A stretch of DNA of 60,721 nt, from assembly GCA_946998205.1 (NCBI GenBank), contig CAMPYJ010000013.1:1-60721 (forward strand). The letters run 5' to 3'. Made by a program: the position numbers and the translations under genes. Below are positions 1-7,883 of this stretch, in pieces. Position 1 is the stretch's first letter, and each line of letters begins with the position of its first letter. Origin of the DNA: an uncultured Prevotella sp. GTDB lineage: Bacteria; Bacteroidota; Bacteroidia; Bacteroidales; Bacteroidaceae. A model generated the notes under the pieces. The model had not been told where the DNA came from, searched no databases, and saw only the letters and a list, made by a program, of their open reading frames with translations.

Positions 1-144
1 TTGATTGTATTCGGCTTGCTCCGTTTTTGGTTCAATTTTCTTGTTCGTTCAGTCGCATAGCTCGCACCGCACTCCTTCACTCACAAACGAATTGACCTCA
101 AAAACAATGTCACAACCTGTCAAAGCTCATTTATAGAACCGCCC
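1..144 (-). mobile_element. MITE-like element, copy A (cut by window start, composite form)
   Basis: This is the 3' part of the dispersed 193-bp family described at 23630, here in reverse orientation and missing its far end beyond base 1. It ends with the family terminus TTTATAGAACCGCCC at 144 and carries the imperfect central palindrome. At bases 1-30 it contains the start of the 66-bp hairpin repeat, joined at the same place as in copy C, so it belongs to the composite subtype. The flank after it is ATCA; the matching duplication would lie outside the window. Confidence 0.8.
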
Positions 145-211
145 ATCATGCAAATATAATCGTTTTATCTTAAAAAACGGCTCCATGTCGGTAAAATTAT
201 GTAACTTTGCA

Positions 212-219
212 GAAATTCA
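212..219 (+). promoter_or_regulatory. -7 promoter box for the queuosine transporter operon
   Basis: TAACTTTG matches the Bacteroidetes -7 consensus TAnnTTTG. No good TTTG -33 element is visible. It would give a leader of about 120 nt that contains the riboswitch at 315-348. Confidence 0.5.
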
Positions 220-314
220 ACCACGATTCAGTAATTCCAAACAAGCCGTACTGCACCCCGTTCAACGATGTTCCAGGTGTGCGCGGCGTTTGGCCATTAC
301 ATTTTCTTCGATTA

Positions 315-348
315 CAGAGTGCTTGTCAAACCTCTTAAAAAACAAGGA
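315..348 (+). promoter_or_regulatory. preQ1-I-like riboswitch overlapping the ribosome binding site
   Basis: Just before the start codon at 351 the leader can form an H-type pseudoknot. AGAG (316-319) pairs with CTCT (332-335). CTTGT (322-326) pairs with ACAAG (342-346) across an A-rich loop, TTAAAAAA. The second pairing includes the ribosome binding site AAGGA (345-348), which suggests translational repression on ligand binding. Size, the short P1, the A-rich tail and the tail pairing all fit the class I preQ1 aptamer. The downstream genes are a queuosine-precursor transporter and queF, as expected for this regulator. The call rests on manual folding. Confidence 0.75.
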
Positions 349-350
349 AA

Positions 351-1040
351 ATGGATAAAAAACATCAGTGCGTGAGCGTGCTGTTCATGCTCTTCAGCAT
401 TCTCTTCTGCGTTTGCCTGATTACGGCAAACGTGCTTGAGACAAAGCAAATCGCCGCGGGTCCCATCTCGCTGACCGGCGGTCTCATCGTCTTTCCCATC
501 TCGTACATCATCAACGACTGTGTGTGTGAGGTGTGGGGATACCGCAAAGCCCGACTGCTCATCTGGACTGGGTTTGCCATGAACTTCTTCTTCGTGATGA
601 TGGCGGCACTGTGCGACCTGATTCCCGGAGCCAGCTACTGGACGCTCGGACGGAGCTTCCACGACATCTTCGGACTGGCACCGCGCATTGCCTTTGCCTC
701 GTTCATAGCGTTCTTGTGTGGTTCGTTCGTCAATGCTTACGTGATGAGCCGCATGAAAATCTCGTCACAGGGCAAGAATTTCTCTGCCCGCGCCATCCTG
801 AGTACCGTCTTTGGTGAGAGTGCCGACTCGGTAATCTTCTTCCCGCTGGCGTTCCTCGGAGTGATTCCTACCGCGGAAATCCTACCCTTGATGTTCTGGC
901 AGGTATTGCTCAAGACTGCTTACGAAGTCCTGGTGTTGCCCGTCACCATCCGTATCGTGCATGCGCTGAAGACCCACGAGGGCGAGGACGTATACGATGA
1001 GGGCATAGACTACAACGTGCTACGCATCTTCAACATTTAA
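351..1040 (+). CDS. yhhQ: Queuosine precursor transporter (YhhQ/VUT family)
   Basis: A 229-residue inner-membrane protein with about six hydrophobic segments. It matches the ECF-independent YhhQ/VUT family, which imports 7-deazaguanine precursors (preQ0 or preQ1) for tRNA queuosine modification. The N-terminal block reads ANVLETKQ and is followed by a conserved PISYIINDCVCEVWGYRKAR stretch typical of the family. It is 20 bp upstream of queF, so the two are probably one operon, and it starts directly behind the riboswitch whose ribosome binding site overlaps the aptamer. Substrate choice between preQ0 and preQ1 cannot be read from sequence. A neighbouring queF suggests preQ0 use as well as de novo synthesis. 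Confidence 0.88.
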   Translation: MDKKHQCVSVLFMLFSILFCVCLITANVLETKQIAAGPISLTGGLIVFPISYIINDCVCEVWGYRKARLLIWTGFAMNFFFVMMAALCDLIPGASYWTLGRSFHDIFGLAPRIAFASFIAFLCGSFVNAYVMSRMKISSQGKNFSARAILSTVFGESADSVIFFPLAFLGVIPTAEILPLMFWQVLLKTAYEVLVLPVTIRIVHALKTHEGEDVYDEGIDYNVLRIFNI

Positions 1041-1060
1041 TACTAATAAGGTATAAGCTT

Positions 1061-1519
1061 ATGGAAAGTACAAGAAAAGAGGACGGCTTGAAAGCCCTGG
1101 GAACGAAAACCAAGTATCAGACGGATTATGCGCCCGAGGTGCTGGAAACCTTTCAGAACAAGCACCCCATGAACGATTATTGGGTACGGTTCAACTGTCC
1201 GGAGTTCACCTCATTGTGCCCCATCACCGGACAGCCCGACTTTGCCGAGATACGCATCGCCTACATCCCCGGCGAGCGCATGGTGGAGAGCAAGAGCCTG
1301 AAGCTGTACCTGTTCTCGTTTCGCAACCATGGCGACTTTCATGAAGACTGCGTGAACATCATCATGAAAGACCTCATCAAGCTGATGCAGCCCAAATACA
1401 TTGAGGTAACCGGCCTCTTCACGCCTCGTGGCGGCATCAGCATCTATCCCTACGCCAACTATGGCCAACCAGGAACCAAGTACGAAGCCCTGGCCGAGCA
1501 ACGGTTTGCGAACCATTAG
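1061..1519 (+). CDS. queF: NADPH-dependent 7-cyano-7-deazaguanine reductase QueF
   Basis: A 152-residue cytosolic enzyme that reduces the nitrile of preQ0 to the aminomethyl group of preQ1 in queuosine biosynthesis. It has the size of the unimodular (YkvM-type) QueF. Visible signatures are the catalytic cysteine in SLCPITGQPDFAEI, the substrate and cofactor block ESKSLKLYLFSFRNHGDFHEDCVN, and FTPRGGISIYPY near the C-terminus. It is the second gene of the riboswitch-controlled operon, 20 bp after the transporter. A hairpin with arms at 1600-1610 and 1628-1638 closes the unit. Confidence 0.95.
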   Translation: MESTRKEDGLKALGTKTKYQTDYAPEVLETFQNKHPMNDYWVRFNCPEFTSLCPITGQPDFAEIRIAYIPGERMVESKSLKLYLFSFRNHGDFHEDCVNIIMKDLIKLMQPKYIEVTGLFTPRGGISIYPYANYGQPGTKYEALAEQRFANH

Positions 1520-1599
1520 ACACCGCCGAAAGCATTCTGCCATGCGGAAAACGGCAATTCTCCGCATGCGTTTCCTCCCACCCTTCACAACGCTTGCCC

Positions 1600-1638
1600 G
1601 GAAAAGGCAGCCACCACCCGCCGGCGACTGCCTTTTCC
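1600..1638. terminator. Bidirectional terminator between queF and asnA
   Basis: GGAAAAGGCAG (1600-1610) and CTGCCTTTTCC (1628-1638) form an 11-bp stem between two convergent genes. The A-rich and T-rich parts of the arms allow it to act in either direction. Confidence 0.55.
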
Positions 1639-1678
1639 CGTTTCTTCATGCCCTAAGTGCGGGCGGGCCGGCCTCGTG

Positions 1679-2716
1679 CTAAATGAGCCGCATGCCCAAC
1701 TTACCGCATGCCTCGCGCATGTCTTCGGGCCAAATGCTGGCCTGAATCTCGCCGATGTGAGCTTTCTGCAAGAGCAGCATGCACAAACGGCTTTGCCCAA
1801 TGCCGCCGCCAATACTCAATGGCAACTTGTCGTTGAGCAACTGCCGGTGGAAGTAAAGTTTCTGCCGCTCCTCCTGCCCCGAAAGCCGCAGCTGCCGCAG
1901 CAGGCTGTCCTTGTCCACGCGGATTCCCATGGAAGAGAGCTCGAATGAGCGCCCCAGCACGGGATACCAGACGAGGATGTCGCCATTGAGTCCGGGCAAG
2001 CCATTCTCCGCCACGGTGGACCAGTCGTCGTAGTCAGGGGCGCGCCCGTCGTGTTTCTCGCCGTTACTGAGCGTACTTCCAATGCCGATGACGAACACCG
2101 CGCCATACTTCTCGCAGATGGCATCCTCACGCTCTTTGGGTGAAAGGTCGGGATACAGCCGCAACAGCTCCTCGCTGTGGATGAAGTGAATTTGCCCGGG
2201 GAGGAAGGATTTGAGCTGCGGGTAGGTCTCGCAAGTGAGATATTCGGTGCGAAGCAGTGCGGCATAGATGCGCTCGACCACATTTTTAAGGAACGAGAGC
2301 GTGCGCTGCCCCGGGGTGATAACCGCCTCCCAGTCCCATTGATCGACGTACAACGAATGCAGGTTGTCCAACTCCTCGTCGGCCCTGATGGCGTTCATGT
2401 CGGTGTAGATGCCATAACCGGGCTGGATATCGTACTCGGCCAGCGTCAGTCTTTTCCACTTAGCCAGCGAGTGCACCACCTCCGCCTCAGCGTCACCCAG
2501 GTCCTTGATGGGAAAACTTACCGGCCGCTCCACCCCATTGAGGTCGTCGTTAATGCCCAGTCCTTTGAGGACGAACAAGGGGGCGGTGACGCGACGCAGC
2601 CGCAATTCGGTGGAAAGGTTCTGCTGAAAAAAGTCTTTAATCTGCTTGATGCCCCGCTCTGTCTGCCTCATGTCCAACAAAGCATGATAGTGGGACGGTT
2701 TTATCAATTTGCTCAT
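1679..2716 (-). CDS. asnA: Aspartate--ammonia ligase (asparagine synthetase A)
   Basis: A cytosolic enzyme that makes asparagine from aspartate, ammonia and ATP; it is a class II aminoacyl-tRNA synthetase-like fold. From MSKLIKPSHY the protein is 345 residues, close to the usual length of the family. The GGGIGQSRLCMLLLQKAHIG block near the C-terminus is the motif 3 region, and RTEYLTC and QWDWE are also family blocks. I chose the start at 2716 because the 14 residues upstream (from 2758) are not part of the family. A TATCTTFG-like box, read as TATCTTTG on the minus strand at 2781-2788, lies about 65 bp upstream. Confidence 0.95.
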   Translation of the reverse strand: MSKLIKPSHYHALLDMRQTERGIKQIKDFFQQNLSTELRLRRVTAPLFVLKGLGINDDLNGVERPVSFPIKDLGDAEAEVVHSLAKWKRLTLAEYDIQPGYGIYTDMNAIRADEELDNLHSLYVDQWDWEAVITPGQRTLSFLKNVVERIYAALLRTEYLTCETYPQLKSFLPGQIHFIHSEELLRLYPDLSPKEREDAICEKYGAVFVIGIGSTLSNGEKHDGRAPDYDDWSTVAENGLPGLNGDILVWYPVLGRSFELSSMGIRVDKDSLLRQLRLSGQEERQKLYFHRQLLNDKLPLSIGGGIGQSRLCMLLLQKAHIGEIQASIWPEDMREACGKLGMRLI

Positions 2717-2780
2717 GGTTGTGTTTTCTAAAACATCATGTTTGGTTTGGCACGCCACCTCTTGATTGCTGACGTGTCTG

Positions 2781-2811
2781 CAAAGATAGACGTTATATTA
2801 ATCATACGCAA
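2781..2811 (-). promoter_or_regulatory. Promoter of asnA
   Basis: On the minus strand TTG (2809-2811) is followed after 20 bp by TATCTTTG (2781-2788), a good match to the Bacteroidetes -33/-7 pair. Transcription would start near 2774, ahead of asnA. Confidence 0.65.
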
Positions 2812-3396
2812 GTATTCAGGACAACAATAACACAAAAAGATACTATTTACGCATTTTTAATGACTGTTTGCACGCATCAAGCGGAAGATGGTCACGATGG
2901 TTGTCACTAATGATTTTTCTTTACATGCATCCGCTCCATGTTTCGTTTATTCTCAACGAATCAGTCTCACGGTCGCAAATCCGGTCAAAACGAGCAAACA
3001 TCACATCTCACTAACCGTCAATGATTTACATTTAACATACAGCACAACCAGTCTATTTTTCAAATCTCATTTACTCAAAAGCATTGCATTAAGGGTGATA
3101 CATGCATGACTTTGACTGGTTAACGCATGGGAATAGTCCACCAAGATGATGCTTTTAAGCGAGAAAAGTGCCGCTTTTTGGATTATATTTAAGTTTTTCT
3201 TGCCCAATTTTCTCTTATTTGCCGCCTGCTTGCCTATTGATTTTTTCCAGATTGAACATTTACAAGTGCCGTTTTTAAGGGCGATATTTGGTAAAAAAAG
3301 TCAACGTTTTATCTTACTTCCCTCTTATTGATATCTATTTGATTCCGTTCCGCCAGCTGCTAATATTCAGGGTACAGGAGTGCCGTGCCCACATAA
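2812..3396. other. Long gap without a supported gene
   Basis: An AT-rich stretch between the asnA promoter and the terminator of the GH3 gene. Open frames here (for example 2888-3109 and 3146-3331 on the plus strand) show no family likeness and no promoter or ribosome binding site that I can see. The motif TCAAAAGCATTGCATTAA at 3075-3092 resembles units of the 22-bp tandem repeat at 51721, so part of the gap may be repeat-derived. Confidence 0.5.
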
Positions 3397-3436
3397 AAAT
3401 CCTCCACGTTTCCATTAAGGTGAACGTGGAGGATTT
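3391..3436 (-). terminator. Terminator of the GH3 gene
   Basis: A perfect 14-bp stem (3397-3410 with 3423-3436, arms AAATCCTCCACGTT and its complement) with a 12-nt loop. On the minus strand it is followed by a run of T, as in an intrinsic terminator, about 115 bp after the stop of the GH3 enzyme. Confidence 0.8.
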
Positions 3437-3551
3437 GATGCGAATAACAGTACAAGGCCAAGGCAAACCAATTAGTTTGAATTGCTGTGGCGCATTCTGC
3501 TTGATTCAAAAACCATTTCCGTTGATGCGTGTCATCAACACCGAGGCGGCT

Positions 3552-5780
3552 TTATTGTAATGTAAACTTGGCTTTGAGCGGAAGATGGTCGGAAGCGTTG
3601 CCCACCAACACCTCGAAATCACCAGGCTCGGCCACCCACTTTTGCAGTTTGTCATGATAGAAACTAAGGGCAGAACGGTCGATGGTGATGTCAACATCCT
3701 TGGTTTCTCCCGGAGCGAGATACACCTTCTTGAAGCCTTTGAGTTCCTTTTTGGGGCGAGGCAACGACGATTTCAGGTCGCTGACATACAGTTGAACCAC
3801 CTCAGCGCCTGCGCGTCGGCCCGTATTCTTTACCGTGACGGTGGCCGTGAGTTGGTCGTTTTCCGTCATCTTCTTCTGACTCAAGCGCAAATTGGAAAGG
3901 TCAAAGGAAGTGTAGCTCAGTCCATGTCCGAAGGCGAAGAGTGGCTTCGTCTTGTCCTTGTCAACCCATCTGTATCCTACATAAATACCCTCCTTGTAGG
4001 TTTCGTCAATCACCTTCTTGTCGGCACGCCACGTTCCGGGATAGCTGTTCAGTCGGTGAGCCGGCACGTCGTTCAGGGTCTTGAACCAGGTGTATGGCAG
4101 TTTGCCCGACGGATTGGCGTCACCCACGAGTACAGAAGCCAATGCCACACCGGCCTGTGAGCCGATGAACCATCCCTGTACGATGGCCGGAACGTTGTTC
4201 ACCCACGGCATTTCAACGGCATTGCCGGAGATGTTGACGTAGACGAAGTTTTTGTTTGCCTTGGCCAAGGCTGTGATGACGCGGTCTTGTTGGTAAGGCA
4301 AGCCGTATGATTTGCGGTCGTGTCCCTCGCAGTCTTGATAGTCGCTCTTGTTCAAACCACCGAAGAATATCACATAGTCGGCCTCTTTAGCCTTGGAAAC
4401 CGCTTCGGCAATCAGCTCGTCAGCCGACCGTTTTTCAGACAAGTCCTGTCCCGTTGTCACGCCGTTGTAATTGCCGGTTACGTCACCCACATAGCCTCGG
4501 GCATAGTCTACGGTTGCTTTTCCTGCCAGTCTTGCCTTCAGTCCATCAAGCGGAGAAATCTCGCGTTGCGCCTTCAAGGACGAGCTACCGCCGCCAACGG
4601 TCATCATCTTGATGGCGTTCTCGCCCACCACGAGCACCCGCTTGGCCCGCTTCACGTCAATGGGCAGCACGTTTCCTTGGTTTTTCAACAGCACGATGCC
4701 CTCTTCGGCAATCTTCCGTGCAGCCTCATAGTGGGCGTCAGAGCATAAGAAGCCCTGCTTGTACGCATGATCCATCGTAGTACGGTAAAACAACCTCAGC
4801 ACCCTGCGCACCTTATCATCCAGCTCGCGCGTGGTGAACTTCCCTTCTTGGATCAACTTCAAATAAGGTTTTGCCAGGTAATAATTGTCGTAAGCATTGG
4901 TGGCCCCCATGGTAAGTCCATCGGTCCAGGTGCCAAATTCCATGTCAAGTCCATTCTTAATGGCTTGCTCGGTATCGTGCGCACCGCCCCAGTCGCTCAC
5001 CACCACACCGTCAAATCCCCAATCCCGCTTGAGGATGTCGTTGATGAGAAACTCATTGTGGCAGTTGTGCTGGTTCTTGTACTGGTTGTACGCCCCCATG
5101 ATACCCCATGCTTTTCCTTCCTGCACAGCGGCTTTGAAGGCGGGAAGGTAAATCTCGCGCAAGGCCCTGTCGTCCACCACCACGTTGACCTGATGTCGGT
5201 ATTCCTCGTCATTGTTCAAGGCATAGTGCTTCACGCAGGCTGCCACCCCCATCGACTGCAGTCCCTGTATGTAAGGAACGACCATGCGCGAAGTAAGAAA
5301 AGGATCTTCGCCCAAGTACTCGAAGTTGCGCCCGTTCAGCGGAGTGCGGTTGATGTTCACTCCAGGCCCCAGTATCATGTTCTTTCCCCTGTACCGCGCT
5401 TCCTCGCCCAAGCACTTTCCATAGAGCCTGGCCAACCGTGTGTTCCAGGATGCGGCCAGACAAGTAAGTGCCGGAAAGGCCACGCACGAGTCGTTGGTCT
5501 GCCCCGCCTGTTCCCATTCATCCCACAGCACGTCAGGCCTGACACCGTGAGGGCCATCGTCTGTCCAAAAGTCAGGAAACCCCAGGCGGGGAACGCCTGC
5601 GGAGGAAAATTTGCTTTGTGCGTGAATCACTCTGATTTTTTCCGCCAGCGTCATGCGCTGCAATGCGTCCTCAATGCGTTCTTCCACGTTTTTGGTCGGG
5701 TCAAGATACACGGGCGACGGTTGTGCCTTGGCCACGCAAGTCATCCCCAACAGGATGCAGGATAAAATAATTTTTCTCAT
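3552..5780 (-). CDS. Glycoside hydrolase family 3 beta-glucosidase-like enzyme, secreted
   Basis: A 742-residue protein with an N-terminal signal peptide ending near AKAQ at residues 17-20, so it acts in the periplasm or outside the cell. It has the GH3 (beta/alpha)8 domain with KHYALNN (about 184-190) and the nucleophile aspartate in VVVSDWGGAHD (about D263). The second domain (about 370-600) and a C-terminal fibronectin III-like domain (about 650-740, EVVQLYVSD) follow. No PA14 insert is present. It resembles BglX-type enzymes, but the exact sugar specificity cannot be read. It is a single gene whose roughly 240-nt leader is made of the 66-bp hairpin repeats, with the promoter box at 6028-6035. 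Confidence 0.9.
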   Translation of the reverse strand: MRKIILSCILLGMTCVAKAQPSPVYLDPTKNVEERIEDALQRMTLAEKIRVIHAQSKFSSAGVPRLGFPDFWTDDGPHGVRPDVLWDEWEQAGQTNDSCVAFPALTCLAASWNTRLARLYGKCLGEEARYRGKNMILGPGVNINRTPLNGRNFEYLGEDPFLTSRMVVPYIQGLQSMGVAACVKHYALNNDEEYRHQVNVVVDDRALREIYLPAFKAAVQEGKAWGIMGAYNQYKNQHNCHNEFLINDILKRDWGFDGVVVSDWGGAHDTEQAIKNGLDMEFGTWTDGLTMGATNAYDNYYLAKPYLKLIQEGKFTTRELDDKVRRVLRLFYRTTMDHAYKQGFLCSDAHYEAARKIAEEGIVLLKNQGNVLPIDVKRAKRVLVVGENAIKMMTVGGGSSSLKAQREISPLDGLKARLAGKATVDYARGYVGDVTGNYNGVTTGQDLSEKRSADELIAEAVSKAKEADYVIFFGGLNKSDYQDCEGHDRKSYGLPYQQDRVITALAKANKNFVYVNISGNAVEMPWVNNVPAIVQGWFIGSQAGVALASVLVGDANPSGKLPYTWFKTLNDVPAHRLNSYPGTWRADKKVIDETYKEGIYVGYRWVDKDKTKPLFAFGHGLSYTSFDLSNLRLSQKKMTENDQLTATVTVKNTGRRAGAEVVQLYVSDLKSSLPRPKKELKGFKKVYLAPGETKDVDITIDRSALSFYHDKLQKWVAEPGDFEVLVGNASDHLPLKAKFTLQ

Positions 5781-5861
5781 TGTTTTTTGTAGTTTAGGTC
5801 ACTGTTTGACAAACTTCACCCCAGCATCCACATCCATTCACCTTATTTATATATGCCGTAC

Positions 5862-6035
5862 TCCTGTCTTACGCCAAGGTGAAGCCCGCCTTATGCAAAG
5901 GCAGTGCGAACCGAAAGCAATCAAGCTCGCTTGAAATTGCTGAGGTGAAGCCTGCATTATGCAAAGGCAGTGCGAACCGAAAGCAATCAAGCTCACTTGA
6001 AATTGCTGAGGTGAAGCCTGTCTTATGCAAAGGTA
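5862..6035 (-). repeat. 66-bp hairpin repeat array in the leader of the GH3 gene
   Basis: Two full 66-bp units (about 5878-5943 and 5944-6009), a partial unit at 6010-6033, and a decayed half-unit at 5862-5877. Each unit has a CCTG-CTTATGCAAAGG edge and a short palindrome (CAAGCTCGCTTG or CAAGCTCACTTG). The outermost edge reads CAAAGGTA at 6028-6035, which is TACCTTTG on the minus strand, a -7 box pointed at the GH3 gene. The array therefore forms most of the 5' leader. The same family is found at 44355 and 48707 and, as one unit, inside MITE copy C. Confidence 0.85.
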
Positions 6036-6142
6036 TTGATTTTTTAATGAACACGAAAGGCTGGAATATAAAATATGACAGAAAGGTTTCTCATACCACA
6101 CGGTGGCTACAAAACGGAAAAAAGAAAAATAAGAAGACATGA

Positions 6143-6174
6143 TTTGTCTGTATCAACTTTTTTAATTATATTTG
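6143..6174 (+). promoter_or_regulatory. Promoter of tRNA-Arg(CCG)
   Basis: TTTG (6143-6146), 20 bp spacer, TATATTTG (6167-6174). This is a full match to the Bacteroidetes consensus and ends 12 bp before the tRNA. Confidence 0.8.
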
Positions 6175-6186
6175 CACCCACGTTAT

Positions 6187-6260
6187 GGCTCCGTAGTTCA
6201 GCTGAATAGAATGCAGGATTCCGGTTCCTGAGATCGCGGGTTTGAATCCCGCCGGAGTCA
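6187..6260 (+). tRNA. tRNA-Arg, anticodon CCG
   Basis: A 74-nt cloverleaf. The acceptor stem is GGCTCCG with CGGAGTC and discriminator A at 6260. The anticodon stem is CAGGA/TCCTG around the loop TTCCGGT, giving anticodon CCG for the codon CGG. The T arm is GCGGG-TTTGAAT-CCCGC. The CCA end is not encoded. MITE copy B begins 25 bp downstream. Confidence 0.93.
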
Positions 6261-6285
6261 CCCTTAGTAGTGAAATCACACTTAA

Positions 6286-6415
6286 GCGCGGTTCTATAAA
6301 TTACCGCCGTAAAGTTTTTTTGTATGTTGGACAGTTTACGTTTTGTCATCTTGCGGTCTCTTTTTATATAAAAAACAGCCTCGCAATCTGACAAAGCTAA
6401 TTTATAGAACCGCCC
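6286..6415 (-). mobile_element. MITE-like element, copy B (130 bp, internal deletion)
   Basis: Both termini of the family are present, with TTAA on each side (6282-6285 and 6416-6419) as a 4-bp target duplication. It is in reverse orientation. The central palindrome is gone. The remaining interior contains TTTTATATAAAAA, the junction created by the 66-bp repeat inserted in copy C. Copy B is therefore best explained as a composite copy that lost about 125 bp between two similar CTGTTTT stretches. It sits between tRNA-Arg and pepT, ending 16 bp before the pepT start. Confidence 0.85.
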
Positions 6416-6431
6416 TTAATTCCAAAAGCAT

Positions 6432-7655
6432 ATGGACATTACAGAGAGATTTATCAACTATACCAAATTTGACACCCAATCGTCTGAAGACTCGCAGACC
6501 GTCCCCAGCACATCAAAGCAACTCATTTTCGCCAAGTACCTCAAAGAGGAGTTGGAACGTGAAGGATTCTCAGACGTAGAGTTGGATGAGAAAGGATACA
6601 TCTATGCCACGCTGAAGGCCAACACCAGGAAAGACGTACCCACCATCGGCTTCATCTCGCATTACGACACCAGTCCCGATGCCAGCGGAGCCGGCGTCAA
6701 GGCGCGCGTCGTAAGCCATTATGACGGCGGTGACATCATCCTTTCAGAGGGTATCGTGTCTTCTCCCGGAAAATTTCCCGAGCTGAAGGCGCACGTCGGC
6801 GAAGACCTCATCGTCACGGATGGCCACACCTTGCTGGGCGCCGATGACAAGGCAGGCATCGCTGAGATTGTAGATGCCATGTGCTATCTGCGCGACCATG
6901 ATGAAATCAAGCACGGCGACATTCGCATGGGGTTCAATCCTGATGAGGAGATAGGACTTGGCGCGCACCATTTTGACGTGGAAAAGTTCGGATGCAGCTG
7001 GGCTTACACCATGGATGGCGGTGACATCGGCGACCTGGAGTTCGAGAACTTCAACGCTGCCGGCGCCAAAGTCACCATCAAGGGGGTGAGCGTTCATACC
7101 GGGTACGCAAAGGGAAAGATGGTCAACGCCAATCGGTTGGCATGCGAGTTCAACGCCATGATCCCCGACACCGACATACCCGAGAACACCGAGGGCTATC
7201 AAGGATTCTATCATCTGCTCGGCATGGAGACCCGAACGGAAGAGGCCAAGATGAGTTACATCATCCGGGATCACGACCGCGGGAAGTTTGAATACCGCAA
7301 GGACTTCATGAAAGACTGTGCGCGAAAGATGAACGAAAAGTATGGTGAGGGTACGGTTGAGGTCGTCATCAAGGACCAGTACTACAACATGAAGGAGAAG
7401 ATTGAACCGGCCATGCACGTCATCGACATCGTATTGCAAGCCATGCAAGAAACCGGTGTGGCTCCGAAGGTGGAGCCTATCCGTGGCGGAACCGATGGCG
7501 CACAGCTCAGTTTCAAGGGCTTGCCCTGCCCGAACATCTTCGCGGGCGGCGTCAACTTCCACGGTCCTTATGAGTTTGTCTCCGTTCAGGTCATGAAAAA
7601 GGCGGTGGAGGTTATCGTGAAAATTTGCGAGATTACGGCCCAATACAACGACTAA
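6432..7655 (+). CDS. pepT: Peptidase T (tripeptide aminopeptidase)
   Basis: A 407-residue cytosolic M20-family metallopeptidase that removes the N-terminal residue from tripeptides. Visible zinc-site motifs are HYDTSPDASG, LLGADDKAGIAEI, NPDEEIGLGAHHFD, TMDGGDIGDLE and, near the C-terminus, NFHGPYEFVS. The length is normal for PepT. It is a single gene. MITE copy B lies directly upstream, so its promoter is either inside the element or in the short gap, or it is read through from the tRNA. It shares a bidirectional terminator with trxB. Confidence 0.96.
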   Translation: MDITERFINYTKFDTQSSEDSQTVPSTSKQLIFAKYLKEELEREGFSDVELDEKGYIYATLKANTRKDVPTIGFISHYDTSPDASGAGVKARVVSHYDGGDIILSEGIVSSPGKFPELKAHVGEDLIVTDGHTLLGADDKAGIAEIVDAMCYLRDHDEIKHGDIRMGFNPDEEIGLGAHHFDVEKFGCSWAYTMDGGDIGDLEFENFNAAGAKVTIKGVSVHTGYAKGKMVNANRLACEFNAMIPDTDIPENTEGYQGFYHLLGMETRTEEAKMSYIIRDHDRGKFEYRKDFMKDCARKMNEKYGEGTVEVVIKDQYYNMKEKIEPAMHVIDIVLQAMQETGVAPKVEPIRGGTDGAQLSFKGLPCPNIFAGGVNFHGPYEFVSVQVMKKAVEVIVKICEITAQYND

Positions 7656-7730
7656 CGAACGCCGTTTAGGCTGCAATCCAGCTTGACATATCAAACGATT
7701 CTATTGGAAGAAAGATAAAAACAATGTGAC

Positions 7731-7776
7731 AAAAAGCGGTCTATAACACTCATCGTGTGCTATAGACCGCTTTTAT
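7731..7776. terminator. Bidirectional terminator between pepT and trxB
   Basis: AAAAGCGGTCTATA (7732-7745) pairs with TATAGACCGCTTTT (7761-7774), a 14-bp stem with A and T runs on its sides. It sits between two convergent genes. Confidence 0.85.
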
Positions 7777-7883
7777 TTATCCATCTTGTCAACGCTGCCG
7801 TCATGTTTGAACGTACAAAAATACGTTTCTGCGGCATACTGAAAGTAAGGTTTTATACTCTTAAATCCAGTGCAAGTCTAAGA

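Noticed and set aside
2888..3331. Short plus-strand frames in the gap after asnA
   Set aside because: Composition is AT-rich and repeat-like; no ribosome binding site, promoter or family match could be seen.
4767..5765. Long open frame on the plus strand opposite the GH3 gene (about 330 codons)
   Set aside because: It is the antisense shadow of a clear GH3 enzyme, with no family likeness or promoter.
5862..6035. The regular 66-bp arrays as a possible CRISPR
   Set aside because: The whole 66-bp unit is repeated, without unique spacers, and no cas gene is present.
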